DNA from: Monosporascus cannonballus
Taxonomy: Eukaryota; Ascomycota; Sordariomycetes; Xylariales
Length of the DNA stretch: 64,000 nucleotides
Direction of reading: 5' to 3'
NCBI GenBank assembly: GCA_004154925.1
Contig: QJNS01000044.1
Location: forward strand, 248,001 to 312,000
Below, one piece after another: positions 24,106-35,765 of this stretch. The translations under genes and the position numbers were made by a program. The notes under the pieces are model-generated. The model saw nothing but the letters and a program-made list of their open reading frames with translations, was not told where the DNA came from and did no database searches. Each line of letters opens with the position of its first letter. Position 1 is the first letter of the stretch.

Positions 24106-25680
24106 ATGATTGGTTTCGACCGTAAGCGCAGAATTTAAGATGCCAAGGACTTTATTGCGGAAGGTGGTTCCGAGGCCCTGGCAAGCGCGCGATTCGAGAT
24201 ACCCCAGTCGACCCTGTTATACCGCGTTTATAGCATTAAACCGCGTTCCGAAGCCCAAAGTAACGGGCGTAAATTGTCGGATTAAGAAAAGGATAAATTT
24301 GTTAATTAGATATTGCATAAAAAAAATATACGGCCGCACCCCCATAAAGACCTAGGTTTATTAGATGGTAAAGATTTTATTAAACCCTAAAGAGACCGTC
24401 GGGAAAAATTGGGTTAATTGCTTTATCATACGTTACGATAAGATATATATAAAAAAATACAAATTATACCCCGGGACCGTTTAAAAATATGCGATTACGA
24501 CGATATCCGCAAATTTTTCCCTTTTTTTATCGCCGTCCGAACCAAATATAAGATTAAGTTTGCGAACAAGTATAATATGGATAAAACGGGCATCCAAAAA
24601 AAAAGAATAAATTGATGGAACGGTTGTAAGATTTTCGAAAACGGTTTGCGTAAAGCTTAGAAAATCGGGGGTAACGTTATAAGTATTTATTTTCGAATAT
24701 ATCGGCTTTATATATAGAAAAAATACGGCTGTATATATTTTGAATGGTTTTATCGTTTAAAAATAATAATTACTCGAAAATATCGAAAAAGCCGAATATA
24801 CGTTAATTTCGAAAAGGTAAATTAATAATGTTATCGTATTAAAATAATTAAAATCCATTTTTTTCCAGAAATTAAGCCTTGTTTCCATAATAAATGGCAA
24901 TTATTTATCCTAAATAACCATATTACATATATATCTTTTACTTTTATGTAGAAATATTTTAAGAACTAGGTTGCTTTTATATATTTTTTATTTTATTCGA
25001 ATAGTAACTTTTAGCCGTTCGATATTACCGTATTTTTCGTATTCAAAAAAGAATATCGTGTCGCTTTACGGAAGGCCGGCGGACTATTTATAATAATTTC
25101 CGAATATAAACGCCGTATGTTAAAAACGTATCGCGAAACTACCGAGATCGCCTTTACCGATAAAAATATTAAATCTGGATAACGTTATATCGGTTTGCTT
25201 TCTTTTAGACCCGAAATAATATTAAAGGATCCCGAAATAGCACCTTAGCCGGCCCCTAAGCCGAAAATACCTCCAGAATAAATAATTAACAACCAGAACG
25301 AAATCGTATACATTTTTTATAAGGCCTTAAAGTTACGGAAAAGTATGCGAACGGCTTTACGTAATCAGGCGGAGGCGTTTCGCGATATACGGAAGGTAAT
25401 AATTAAAGTTGTTAAAAAGCTAAATAATCTTAATACCGAAAACGCTATTTTTCGTTATAATAATTAGTTCTTACGAACGAAATTCGAAAAATACGAAGGT
25501 CGCAAACGCCAAATTGTTATTAAATAACCGAATAAGATTTTTGCGAATTTATTAGATATTAAGTTGGTTAAGGACAAAATTATTAAATGTTTAAAGTTTA
25601 TTAAGGCTGGTAATCAAGTTCTAATTGACAGTTATATTAAAAAGTAGCCTGCTAAGAAGAGGTAACGTAAATCTAAATAA
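24106..25680 (+). pseudogene. Fot1/pogo-family transposase pseudogene
   Basis: This DDE transposase of about 524 codons can be read in one frame from ATG at 24106. The N-terminus has the DNA-binding helix-turn-helix (A-L-A-S-A-R-F-E-I-P-Q-S-T-L at about 24185-24225) and the K-L-S-D-x-E-K-D-K-F block. The catalytic core has Y-N-M-D-K-T-G-I-Q (24571-24597; the family has D-E-T-G), L-I-L-N-N-H at about 24904-24920 (family D-G-H) and P-F-D-I-T-V-F near 25017-25035 (family P-L-D). The second aspartate is changed to N. About fifteen stops, nearly all TAA/TAG, interrupt it. The length is close to the roughly 540 residues known for Fot1. The open stretch at 24110-24355 is another frame. Confidence 0.88.
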
Positions 25681-25772
25681 TTTAAATTGTTTGATTTTAT
25701 TAAAAAATACGTTATTACATTATTAAAAGGTTTTGGAATATGCAGATTACTATCAATTTATATGTGTTTTAG

Positions 25773-25813
25773 TTATTTATTGCTAGAGTAATTCATTAGG
25801 TGGGGTCCGAGGT
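25773..25813 (-). repeat. Right terminal inverted repeat of the Fot1-like transposon
   Basis: It ends GGTCCGAGGT immediately before TA (25814-25815). It is the inverted partner of 23979-24019. Confidence 0.93.
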
Positions 25814-25854
25814 TAGCTATTACAAAACAATAAACATACTAAAACCGTTTTAAA

Positions 25855-26243
25855 TATAACGGCTAAAAGATTTAACCAACTATTAAGCCTAAGTCGTACC
25901 GATTTATATTAATAGTAATATGGTAAAATTCTAAGCCATAAATATATTCATTAATTATGGTTTGTAATCTAAAAGCTATTTTAAATCTGGAAGTTATATG
26001 ATAAATGATTATTTCTAAATATTGGAAAAAATAAGAATATATATTGTATTTCTGACACAAACTTCTTAAAGAATTTAACCTTTTAAACCTTTTAAATTTT
26101 TTAATCTTTTTATATAACTTAATGGGTTTAAAATACTGAAGCTTATAAACGCGTTAAATACGTTCTGTAAATGATATTATATTTGGTTTAATTTTTTTAT
26201 TCCGATCGTGTTTTGGGCCTGCTAAACCTATCGAGTCATAATA
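25855..26243 (-). repeat. 3' LTR of the 25855-32271 element
   Basis: This 389-bp LTR begins TATAACGGCT on the plus strand and ends GAGTCATAATA. Its U3 part contains decayed CTTAA/TTAAG-type motifs like the 2386 LTR. The open minus-strand stretch at 25872-26060 lies wholly within the LTR and is not a gene. Confidence 0.87.
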
Positions 26244-29200
26244 CGATTTCTTTTTTTAATAATTTTCGTTCCGAAAACATTTGTAAATTTTCTTAGCTTT
26301 TAATTTACCATATTTAATCGTATTAAAACATCTCGTTCGCGTAAATGTATTAACGTTTTCTTTATTAGAACATACTTCTTATGTAAGTTTTATTATGCTT
26401 TTTCTGTTTTATTGTAAAAAGGAAAAGTTAGATTATAAGGTTTTTTGCGATCGCGAAAGGTATTCGTAATATGTTTATTATAACAGTTTCTATAACGTTT
26501 TTAGGCCGTTCGAAGTGGAATATAAAACGCTTTTAGACAAAAGGAACCGTTTGAAATATAAGAAAAAAATACGTTCGAAAAACATTAGGTACCGTTATTA
26601 ATACATTGGATTATCTTGAAAAATAACGGCGAATCTTTTGTCTTCGTGACATAAAAATGCTTTGTTATAACATTAAAATGCCGAAAAAATAGAAACCGTT
26701 GAACGTCTTAATCGAAAATAAAATTACTTGATAACCAAAAGAAACGTATTAATATTTATCTTCGATTTTGTTAATAAGGTTAACATTAATATTAATAATT
26801 AGTTAATTATTAATTTAATTATATCATTAAATACTTCCGGTATTATTAACAAAAACTCTTTAATAAACGTTAGATATTTATAAGGTCTTTCGTAGATTTT
26901 AAGGTACTTTCGATATTCTGATAATGAATTTATTTAATAAAATATTAAATAAATTCATTTCTTTATATTAAGCATTTCTTTTACCGTATATAGAGATTTA
27001 TTCATTACTTTTACCTTATTTCGTCTCGTATAAACTTTAATAATATCTGCTGTTAATGTAAATTAAAAAATATTAAAAGTTAAATACAATTAAATGTTTA
27101 GGTAAGGGGTCTAATTAATAAAAGTTTCTGAGATGTTTTCAATGATTTTATATAAATCGATATACTTAAAATTGAAGTTTTGGCTAAACTATTTTATTTA
27201 AATACTCTTTTAATAATATATATTAATTTTCCTTTTTAAAACGTTAAATTCTTTTGTTGGTTTTGTTACAAATCTTGTTTATTTAATTACGTATTAAAGT
27301 TTACTCTATATTTTTTTAAATATTACTATTCAAACTATTTTTATGTAAATATTATTATAACGTTAATAGATGCGTTATATAATTATTTATAAATATCGAA
27401 TATAACGTTAAGATTCGTATTTACTAAAACCGTTTTAATATTTTTATAATAAGAATTATAATATGTTAATCAAGTAACAAATAACTTTGTAATCCTATTA
27501 CTTTATTCGTATTTATTATAATATTTTAAAAACCGTTTAAATATTTACTTTAACCGTGTTATTTACCCGTTCGTTAAAATTCTGATTAAGTTAAATAACT
27601 TATAATTTAAATTGCTGTATGTTTTAACGTTTTGCTAAAACCTTTAAAAAATGTAATTATTTACCGAAAACAATAGTGTATAAAAATCTGTATATTTTAA
27701 AAAGGTTTTAAAAAGTATATACTATATATTCGATTTCAACATCTTTTTTATAGAGCAAAAAAGCAAAAAGATGTTTTAAATCTGTTGACTGCAAGGAAAG
27801 TATTGTTATAATATACTTTTATTATTACAATATGAAACCAAGAAAGCTTAATAATAAAATTGATAATAATTAAATCCCATATTCCATTTGAAATTAGTAC
27901 TAATTACAGCTTTTCGTAAAGCTAATATCGTTATGTGTTAGCCTTATTATGAATGTTATATTATTATTATTATTCTTCAATTAGAAATGTTAATTTAATA
28001 AAATGAATAAATATATTAAAATGATTTTAATAATTTCGAAATCCTTAAGTATTTATATTATTAATATATATTTATATTACGTATTAAATTTATTTAATCT
28101 AGTTTTAGAATTTGTAACGTATTCATTTCTTTATTTTTAATAAGTTATTATTATATTTTTTGAATTTGAATTGAAATCTTCTAATATCACTGTTAGTATT
28201 CCAATTTAATATAAATTTAAATATCTTTTTAAAATAATGTGGAAAATAATATATTTTATTTTACTTAAGCCTTTTTGAAACCTAATTACCTGCTTTAAAT
28301 ATATATTTTAAGGTTTTTACGTGCTTTTTCTAAATAATAAAGCCTTCTAAATTTACTGTTTTTTCTGTATATTGTAATTATCGTCTTGTAAATTTTCCAT
28401 TCATAATAAAACGGATAAAATTTTAATAATCCGTATAAATTTTAACCTAATAAAAATCACTTTTAAAAAATACTTAAATTCCTAAAAACCGATAATAATG
28501 ACCATAAATTGTGTATTTAATCTAACGTAATTACCTTTGGTTTTTCCTTTAATTTGTATGAAATGAATATAATACATAGAATTTGCCGCAATCGTTTCAT
28601 TATTGGATTATTATATTTAATATATGATTTAAAATATCTCTTGTTTATTCAATAGAACATATTAAATAATATATAATTAATACTAGCCTATTAATCATCG
28701 TATGTTCAAGTTTCTAAGACGATTTTCTATTTATAACGTTAATTTAATATTTTTAATACGAGAAATTGAAGATATAATAATTCTATTAATCTTTTCGATA
28801 AACGTCTAATGATAAAAAATAAATCCAAAAAGATTATAGTTTTTTAATTATAATCAACGTTTATTATTTTATAGATACAATAATTACTTTAAAGGTTATT
28901 TTTATGTCTCTTAAAATAATAATATACTTGAATCTCTTTAATGGATATTGATAAAATTTATTTGTTTTTGCATTAACCAATAATTTAACGTCCTATGAAG
29001 TTAAAAAACATTTATAAATATATTATATATATAGTTTTTCCGATTCCGAATAAAGTGAAATATGGTCGAAATATCACCTAATAAAAACATCGACATAATT
29101 TAAAAGTATAGAACTTATTATCCGTTAACAAATTTTTAATACATTTATGAATCTTATTAATACTATTATAAATTTATATAATCTCCATTTCATTCTAAAA

Positions 29201-31878
29201 GGTCTTTTATATTAGTGTTTTTCTTAAGTCTCATTCAATTGAATATTATAATTATTAAATTCTTTAAAATCAGATTTTGATATTAATAATTAAAAGTAAT
29301 AATATTTAATTTCTAATAATACTATAGTTTAATCATCAGTAATCGATTATGAATCGCAATTTTTTATTTTCTTTAAGTACGAAAAACATAAAATACCTTG
29401 AAAATACAGTAAGATTTCGTATATAAAGTTTTTAAAAAATATGTTAGATTTCTATTAGTTATATATTAATAAATGTATATTTAACCTTTATAAAAGATAT
29501 CTAAAGTCAAAATACTATAATAATATATTAATCAAACTCTTTACTTTTTAAATTTGCTATTTTAAATTATTATTTGCCGAATAAATTTTAATTTTAATTG
29601 TAATAATAATTTATCGTACATTTGTATATTTAATTTTTTAATATTCTATTTTCTTCAAGTAATACGATATTATATCTAACTTTTATATCTATTTTTGTTA
29701 TTATGTTCTATATAATATATCCCTTTTTTAAAGAATATTCTGTTTATCGATTAATATAAAACGAATTTTATTTAATTAATTCTTTTTATAATCACAACCT
29801 TATATTTATATATCTTGAATATTTCTAAATTTCTATTGTAAGTTTCCTATAAAATAATGTCGAAATTACCGGTTTAATATTATTTTGAAATAATGGTTTT
29901 AAAGTAATTAAATGCGTATTAAATATTTTCGCTATCGGCAACAAAGTTTTAATTTTCGATATTTGCAATTATATGGGATTTTAGTTTTTATTTTAATAGC
30001 AATTCAAATTTATTAATAATATTTAATATAATATTATTTCTCTCTACAACATTATAATTTATTATTACGGTATATAAATATATTCCTATTTATTTTTCTA
30101 AAATTATTAGATTATAAATTGTTTTCATTATGGCATTTAAAACATATTTAAAATTCCTTTTTAATTTCTTTAAATTCCATTATTTTATGGGTTTTTTCAT
30201 AGAAAAATCTTTCTTTTAATTAATTTCTAAATTCCTATTTTATTATACAAATTCTTTTTTCGTATAATTTAAATTATTATATTAATCAATATATATTTTA
30301 TTTTTTTAATAAACTTTTAGATATAGTATTAAGTATTTTTCTTCAAACCTGAACTTTTAGTGCTTTTAAGAAGTATTAATTAAAAATAAAAATCAGTTAT
30401 AATTTCTGAATAATAACGTTTTGTTGTATAATAAATTCATTTTTAAGTGTTAATAAGTATATTAATTCTGAAAATATTAAGTTGTTTTTTAACAAATATT
30501 ATTTCCTTTCTGTTTACTTTTATTATTTTATTTGTTTATCTATATTACCGTCTATTTACTTTTTTATTTCCGCTTGAATTAAAAAAATCGAAAAATTTTA
30601 TATATATTTATACTTCCTAAATAACCAAATATTTTCCATTTATCGCATATTAGATATTTTCGACGTTCGTAGTATAAGCCGTATATTTTATTATATTATT
30701 TCACAACTTCTCAAGAAATAATACTTAATTATATTTAACAGTTTTTTAATTATTTCCTTAAGAAGTACGGTTATTCTTTTGATATTTTTTAAATTGAATT
30801 TTTAATTTTTCGTATTTCGTTTCGAACTTCCAATGGTAATAACCCCATTTTATACAAAGTCTAATTTATATTAATAATTTTATTAAGCCTTTTTTATTTT
30901 CTTTTTAATTAAATTTCCCATATTAATATTGCGTCATATTATCGCTCTTTTTTAAATCTTTTATTCATATCTTCATAATACCATGTTTTACTGTAATTAT
31001 AACATTTAATCTAACTTTTGTCCTTATATTGAACCGTTTGAAATTCTATAAAATGTAAGGCTGTACCGTAAGATATACATAATATATTGCGCCTTTTCCT
31101 TTAACTAAACAATTAATCTTTATACCTTTTAAATATTATTATTTCCGCTTTCAAATGTTATTTGTATAATTCGTTATTAATTGTAATACTTTTAATAATA
31201 TATTAATTTAACATTCTAGGTGTCGATAACTTGACAACTTAATTTGTAACAGTATTTTTAAATTCTTTATAAAACATATTAATTGAGACATCTTTCATAT
31301 TATTAATGTAATTTATTTTGGGTATAAAGTTTGGAAAATCTCTATCATATTTCGAAATAAATCGTTTTTGTAATAATCGAAAAATTTGGGATGCTGTTAT
31401 CTGTTTTTCGATGGGATTCTCAAAATTAAGCTCTACGTTTCCTTTAAAATCTACGTAATTAATGAAAAAGGCCTTAATGATTATCTTTAATCCGCTTCGG
31501 CGTTCTCCAAGTAATCTCTTATTACTGGTTTAAATTAATCCAAGGTATTTTCCATAAAGAAAGCAGTTATAGCGAAAATCATTTTTACGAGCTTATCTAA
31601 ATTTTAAAAACGGAAGTATATCGATCTCTAAATAAGGAAATTTTAAACGCTTTGCATTTTATCGTAAATTTAATGCTTTTTCGTCTTATACTTTATCGTA
31701 ATAATGCAAATTAGGATAATCGTTACCTCGTTTACCCGTTGTTAAACTTATTTTTCGAATTTCTTAATTCTGGCCTCAAAGTACGAGATTACAAAATGTA
31801 TCTAAGTATTATTTAACATTTTCACTAAAAGGGTATGATTTAAAATTTACCAGTATTGTTAAATACAGACTTATAACG
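26244..31878 (-). pseudogene. gag-pol: gag-pol remnant of the 25855-32271 element
   Basis: This is the internal region on the minus strand. The reverse transcriptase box survives as Y-F-D-H (29062-29073; family Y-L-D-D), and a zinc knuckle at about 30975-31004 reads C-Y-N-Y-S-K. Gag therefore lies at the right (about 30700-31800) and pol at the left (about 26400-30600). Integrase and chromodomain positions are inferred only from alignment with the 5892-9345 copy. The density of stops and small indels is the highest among the complete inserts. Confidence 0.7.
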
Positions 31879-32271
31879 TATAACGCCTAAAAGGTTTAAT
31901 TAATAATTAAATCTAAGTCGTACGACTTTATATTAATAAATCTATCGCAAAAATATAACCACTCAATGTAATAATTGATTACGGTTCGTGATACTCAAAG
32001 TATTGTATCTAATGTAATTATATTATAAGTTAGTAATATTTAAGTTAAAAAAATAGTAAACGTATATATTTTACTTCTAGCTTGAGGTACTTAAGGAGTT
32101 TAACTTCTTAAGTCCTTTAAACTCCGTATTCCTTTTGCGTAGCTTAATAGGTTTAAGCTACCAAAACCTTGAAGAGCTTTAAGATCATCACGTGATCTAC
32201 CCTATATTGGGTTTAGTCATTTTCTTAGTTCGATCGTTTTTTAGACTCGCTATGCCTGCCGAGTTATAACA
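31879..32271 (-). repeat. 5' LTR of the 25855-32271 element
   Basis: This 393-bp LTR ends at 32271 with ttataaca, the reverse complement of a TG-type LTR start. It contains a cluster of CTTAA/TTAAG motifs (about 32085-32180) as in the 2386 and 61928 LTRs. It is followed by ttaag (32272-32276). Confidence 0.88.
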
Positions 32272-35200
32272 TTAAGGTTATATAAATTCGTTTATATTCA
32301 TAGAATTAAAATTTCTATAAACAACCATTTGATATTTTTAATAGTTTTCGAAATTTTGAAGTTCTTTGCTTTTTTTATATTTAACTAAATTATGTTTTTT
32401 GAACTTTGCTCATATATATTATAAATAAGATGTATATGGGCACAAGGTATAGTTGTATGTCTAAGCCAAATTATAAAATATTCGCCCGCAGTATAAATGA
32501 AACGATAGAAATTTATATACGATATAATATAATTTATGTTATTGCAATTTAACGTCAGTAAAAATAGTTCTTAAAAACTACATCGTAAATTATAAAATTA
32601 ATTCTAACTTTTTTTTTTAAAAAAAACTTCAATCATTTATTCCTAATATCTATTTCACTATTTTTAAAATCTTTTTAATAAATAATAAAAGAGTGTAAAG
32701 TGGTTATTATTTACGTTTTATAATTATGATTTTGGAAATTTCTAGTTATAATAAAACGCGTGAAATTTTATTACTTTATATAGTTTTTAACGTAATAAAT
32801 TTCCTCTGAAAAAAAGACGATACATCTTGGAAAAAACTATATTAATAATTATAAATCTCTTATTTATAGTGGTGTACTGAAATTCAATTTGTTGTAATTT
32901 ATACGAAGAAATATAATAAAATGAAATTTTCTTTCATGATCTTATTCGATAATTTTAAATGTTAATATATTTTTAGAAATTTCTGTTTTTAACTTAATTC
33001 AAAATAATATATTATATATAAAATATACCTGTATATCAATAATCACATATTTAAGTTTATATAATGTTTTTATTGATTATATTATTGATTAAAATTTTGA
33101 GTACAACTTTTATAATCATTAACAAATGAAACAATATTTATTTTTTGTCAATTACGATTAACGTTTATTATTTTATAGTTACAACAAGTTTACAAACGTC
33201 CTTTTAATCAATCTCGAAATAATACTATTTACGCAATTTATTTTCTATATACCGTAAAGATTTTATTAACAATTTAACAATATATAAACTTAAAGACCTT
33301 TGAAATGTATTTTATATATGCTTGTTTTATTTCTTAAAAAATTCAGTTTTTTAAAAACAATATATACTAAAAGCTAGGTGTTTTTATACTATATATTTTG
33401 TTTCTATTAAATACTTTCTAATGAGATCGTAAAATATATTAACGCGATTAAATATTCAAATAATATTTATTTTATTTTAGAAACCATTTTCCGTGTATAG
33501 TTCTTTTTAAATTTAATAAATTCAGATTTATTGTGGAAATTAAGTATTCTAAATTATTAAATTCAGTAAAATCGGGTTTTATTTTCTCTAATTAAGAATA
33601 ATATTATTCTATCTTCGAAAATGATATGCTTTATTTGTTAGTTATTAATTTAACATATATTTGATCGTTTTCTGAAATTTAAAAAATATAAAATATTTTA
33701 TATATAATTTTATAAATAAAATTCATTGTTTTGGAACCCATTTTTAAAATATTTTCTAAAAACATGTAATATATTTTCTATACTCTTATAAATAAAATAA
33801 GATATTATAACTAAATCTGTTTTAAAATTATGTTGTAATTCTATATATTATCCTTTATAAATCTCGTATTAGTTAATTTCGTGAAACCTACGTATATTTA
33901 CGATGCAGTCATAATATATTATTTAATATTTCTAACTTTTTCGATTGATTTTATAAATCGTTATATAATTGTTTAAAGTTTACCTCATCAATTACAACGA
34001 TACATTATATTTTACAATATTAATATTTATTATATTTTATTGCTTAACATAATACAATGCCTTTAATATTTTTATATATATATTTATTGTAATATCTAAT
34101 TAAATATTAAAACGGTCTCTTTTGAAATATTACTTTATTAATACAGTATTTTATAAATTTGATTGAATTAATCACTGTATTAATTAAAACATCATAGTAA
34201 TATTTTAAGAATACTCCTAAAATTATATTACAATTTTTAAATTAGACCATTTTCACATCGACTAGGTAATATTGTGCGTAAATATAAAGTGACAAATAAT
34301 TAATTTACTATTTAATCTCTTCCCTATTGCTATTAATCATAATTTATATTTTATTAGTAATTTAAATTAAGTAATATTACCCGACGTGATATTATATAAA
34401 GTGTCGTATGTTATTAATATCATATATTACTATATTTCAATTTATATATTGAAAATAATAAAATAATGACGTCTTTCTTTTGCTCTATTTACTTTTTTTT
34501 AATAAGACTTCTTTAGCTTTCATCACGTTGTAATTCTTTGTTCAAATCATCTCAAATTATACTTATATTTTTATATGCAATTCTTTAACTTATTATAGTT
34601 ATATTTTGCATCGATACAATGAGATTTAAAATTAGAATACTTAGTTTTATTTTCTTCAAATTCTCCATTATTCAAGAATCAATTAATTTAGTACAGAATA
34701 AATAAATATATTAAATTAATATTATTTTCCAGTATATTTCGAAGAGCAAAATGTAATTTTTATTTTACTAAGAATTATATTTTCAATGTTTAGAATAAAT
34801 TTTTAATAATACTCTTTTACCGTATATAAAAAAGAGTTTACAGATTAATAATTATATTAAGCATTACAAGAAAAACGCTTTTGTTTTAAATATTATTTTC
34901 TTTTTAATTGATTTTATTAAGTTATATGTTTATTAATCTTATGTTAAAAAGTAATAAACCGGAAATATCGATACTACTTTTTATTTATTTTATCGTTTCA
35001 CTTAATCAAAAGTAAATTGTTACATATGCGTATAATACGTTGATATATAAATATTTGTATTTGTTATAAATAAAATATTTCTGTTATTTATAATTTATTA
35101 TATATGCTTCCGTATATTGACTTGAACTTTCCAATTATATACTCTCTATTTAATTCTAAAATCTTTTTACTATTTTTTACGTGACTCTTTTCTGTTTTTT

Positions 35201-35292
35201 ATATTGGGCCTGTAGCCTTTTATCGAAATAACCCTTATTGCTATTAAATCTAATTATATTTCTATTTATTTATTGCTGTTATATAGTTTTAT

Positions 35293-35414
35293 TGTTATAG
35301 TTACAAATGACACCTAATAGGTATATAGAGCAGAATAAGACTGTTAGTGCCGGAGCTGACAACCTTCTACTTTATGAAATATAATGGTTACGTTTTTACT
35401 TTAGTATCGTAACA
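35293..35414 (+). repeat. 5' LTR of the TRIM-like element
   Basis: This is a 122-bp repeat. Its start (TGTTATAG) and the later TATAGAGCAG resemble the start of the family B chromovirus LTR at 9346 (TGTTATAG...TATAGGGCAG), hinting at the source of the enzymes. Confidence 0.78.
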
Positions 35415-35643
35415 GTTTGTTAATTTCTTATAGCTTAGGCGTTCGATTCCTAAATTAGGCAGGTAACTTATTCCGTAAATATATTAGATGCGGAGTGAAT
35501 TTCTAGATAGCGTAGTTATCTTTAGTACCAGGCTAAAATCGACACATAATTCGAAAATTGCCGAGCGGCTAGGTGTGTTTCGATAAGGGGCCTTTAATTT
35601 ATAATTGGTTGTATTAGGACGGTATAACTGAAGAAGAAATTAC

Positions 35644-35765
35644 TACTATAGTCCCAAATAGCATTTAGTAAGTATATAGGGCAGAATAGGGCGGTTAATA
35701 TTCGAAATAAGAACGTTCCACTTTTAGTCATATAATAATTACGTTTTTGTTTTCCTCTTATAACA
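35644..35765 (+). repeat. 3' LTR of the TRIM-like element
   Basis: This is a 122-bp repeat equal in length to 35293-35414. Differences are scattered substitutions with no net indel. It contains GTATATAGGGCAGAATAGGG. Confidence 0.78.

Larger units (their letters stand above)
23979..25813 (+). mobile_element. Fot1/pogo-type Tc1-mariner DNA transposon
   Basis: This 1835-bp element has 41-bp terminal inverted repeats (23979-24019 and 25773-25813, two mismatches) and a TA target duplication (23977-23978, 25814-25815), typical of the Tc1/mariner superfamily. It encodes one transposase in a single uninterrupted frame. Its base composition is more balanced and its stops fewer than in the surrounding retrotransposons, so it inserted later or was less exposed to RIP. 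It sits inside the 3' LTR of the 17085-25824 element. Confidence 0.95.
17085..25824 (+). mobile_element. Family A chromovirus, complete, with a Fot1-like transposon in its 3' LTR
   Basis: This plus-strand gypsy element has two 380-bp LTRs, the second split by a DNA transposon. The flanks aaaca (17080-17084) and aaaca (25825-25829) form a perfect 5-bp target duplication. Without the nested transposon the element is about 6.9 kb. The order gag, protease, reverse transcriptase, RNase H, integrase, chromodomain is visible. A polypurine tract at about 23590-23607 precedes the 3' LTR. The insertion lies 11 bp from that of the element at 5511-17068. Confidence 0.94.
25855..32271 (-). mobile_element. 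Family A chromovirus, complete but strongly decayed
   Basis: This minus-strand gypsy element of 6417 bp has a 3' LTR (25855-26243, 389 bp) and a 5' LTR (31879-32271, 393 bp). The flanks ttaaa (25850-25854) and ttaag (32272-32276) match at four of five positions. The left LTR is followed by the same polypurine flank as at 5892. It inserted 25 bp from the element ending at 25824, in the outer element. It has more transitions and more indels than the 5511 and 17085 copies. Confidence 0.88.
35293..35765 (+). mobile_element. TRIM-like miniature LTR element
   Basis: This 473-bp element has two 122-bp direct repeats (35293-35414 and 35644-35765) enclosing 229 bp with no coding capacity. The repeats start TGTTATAG and TACTATAG and end in AACA. 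The flanks tttat (35288-35292) and tttct (35766-35770) match at four of five positions. A purine-rich run (35629-35639, GAAGAAGAAA-type) precedes the right repeat, as a polypurine tract would. This is the structure of a terminal-repeat retrotransposon in miniature, which needs enzymes from another element. It keeps far more G+C than the surrounding outer element, which fits its short repeats escaping RIP. Confidence 0.78.

Noticed and set aside
24110..24355. 81-codon open stretch as a separate gene
   Set aside because: It lies in another frame over the helix-turn-helix region of the Fot1-like transposase; the family motifs are in the frame starting at 24106.
25830..25854. A separate short element between two LTRs
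   Set aside because: The 25 bp align with the outer element's internal sequence (cf. 7705-7729); they are target DNA between two insertions.
35440..35600. A functional tRNA gene
   Set aside because: T-arm-like and D-arm-like motifs are in the wrong order and no acceptor stem or full cloverleaf can be formed.
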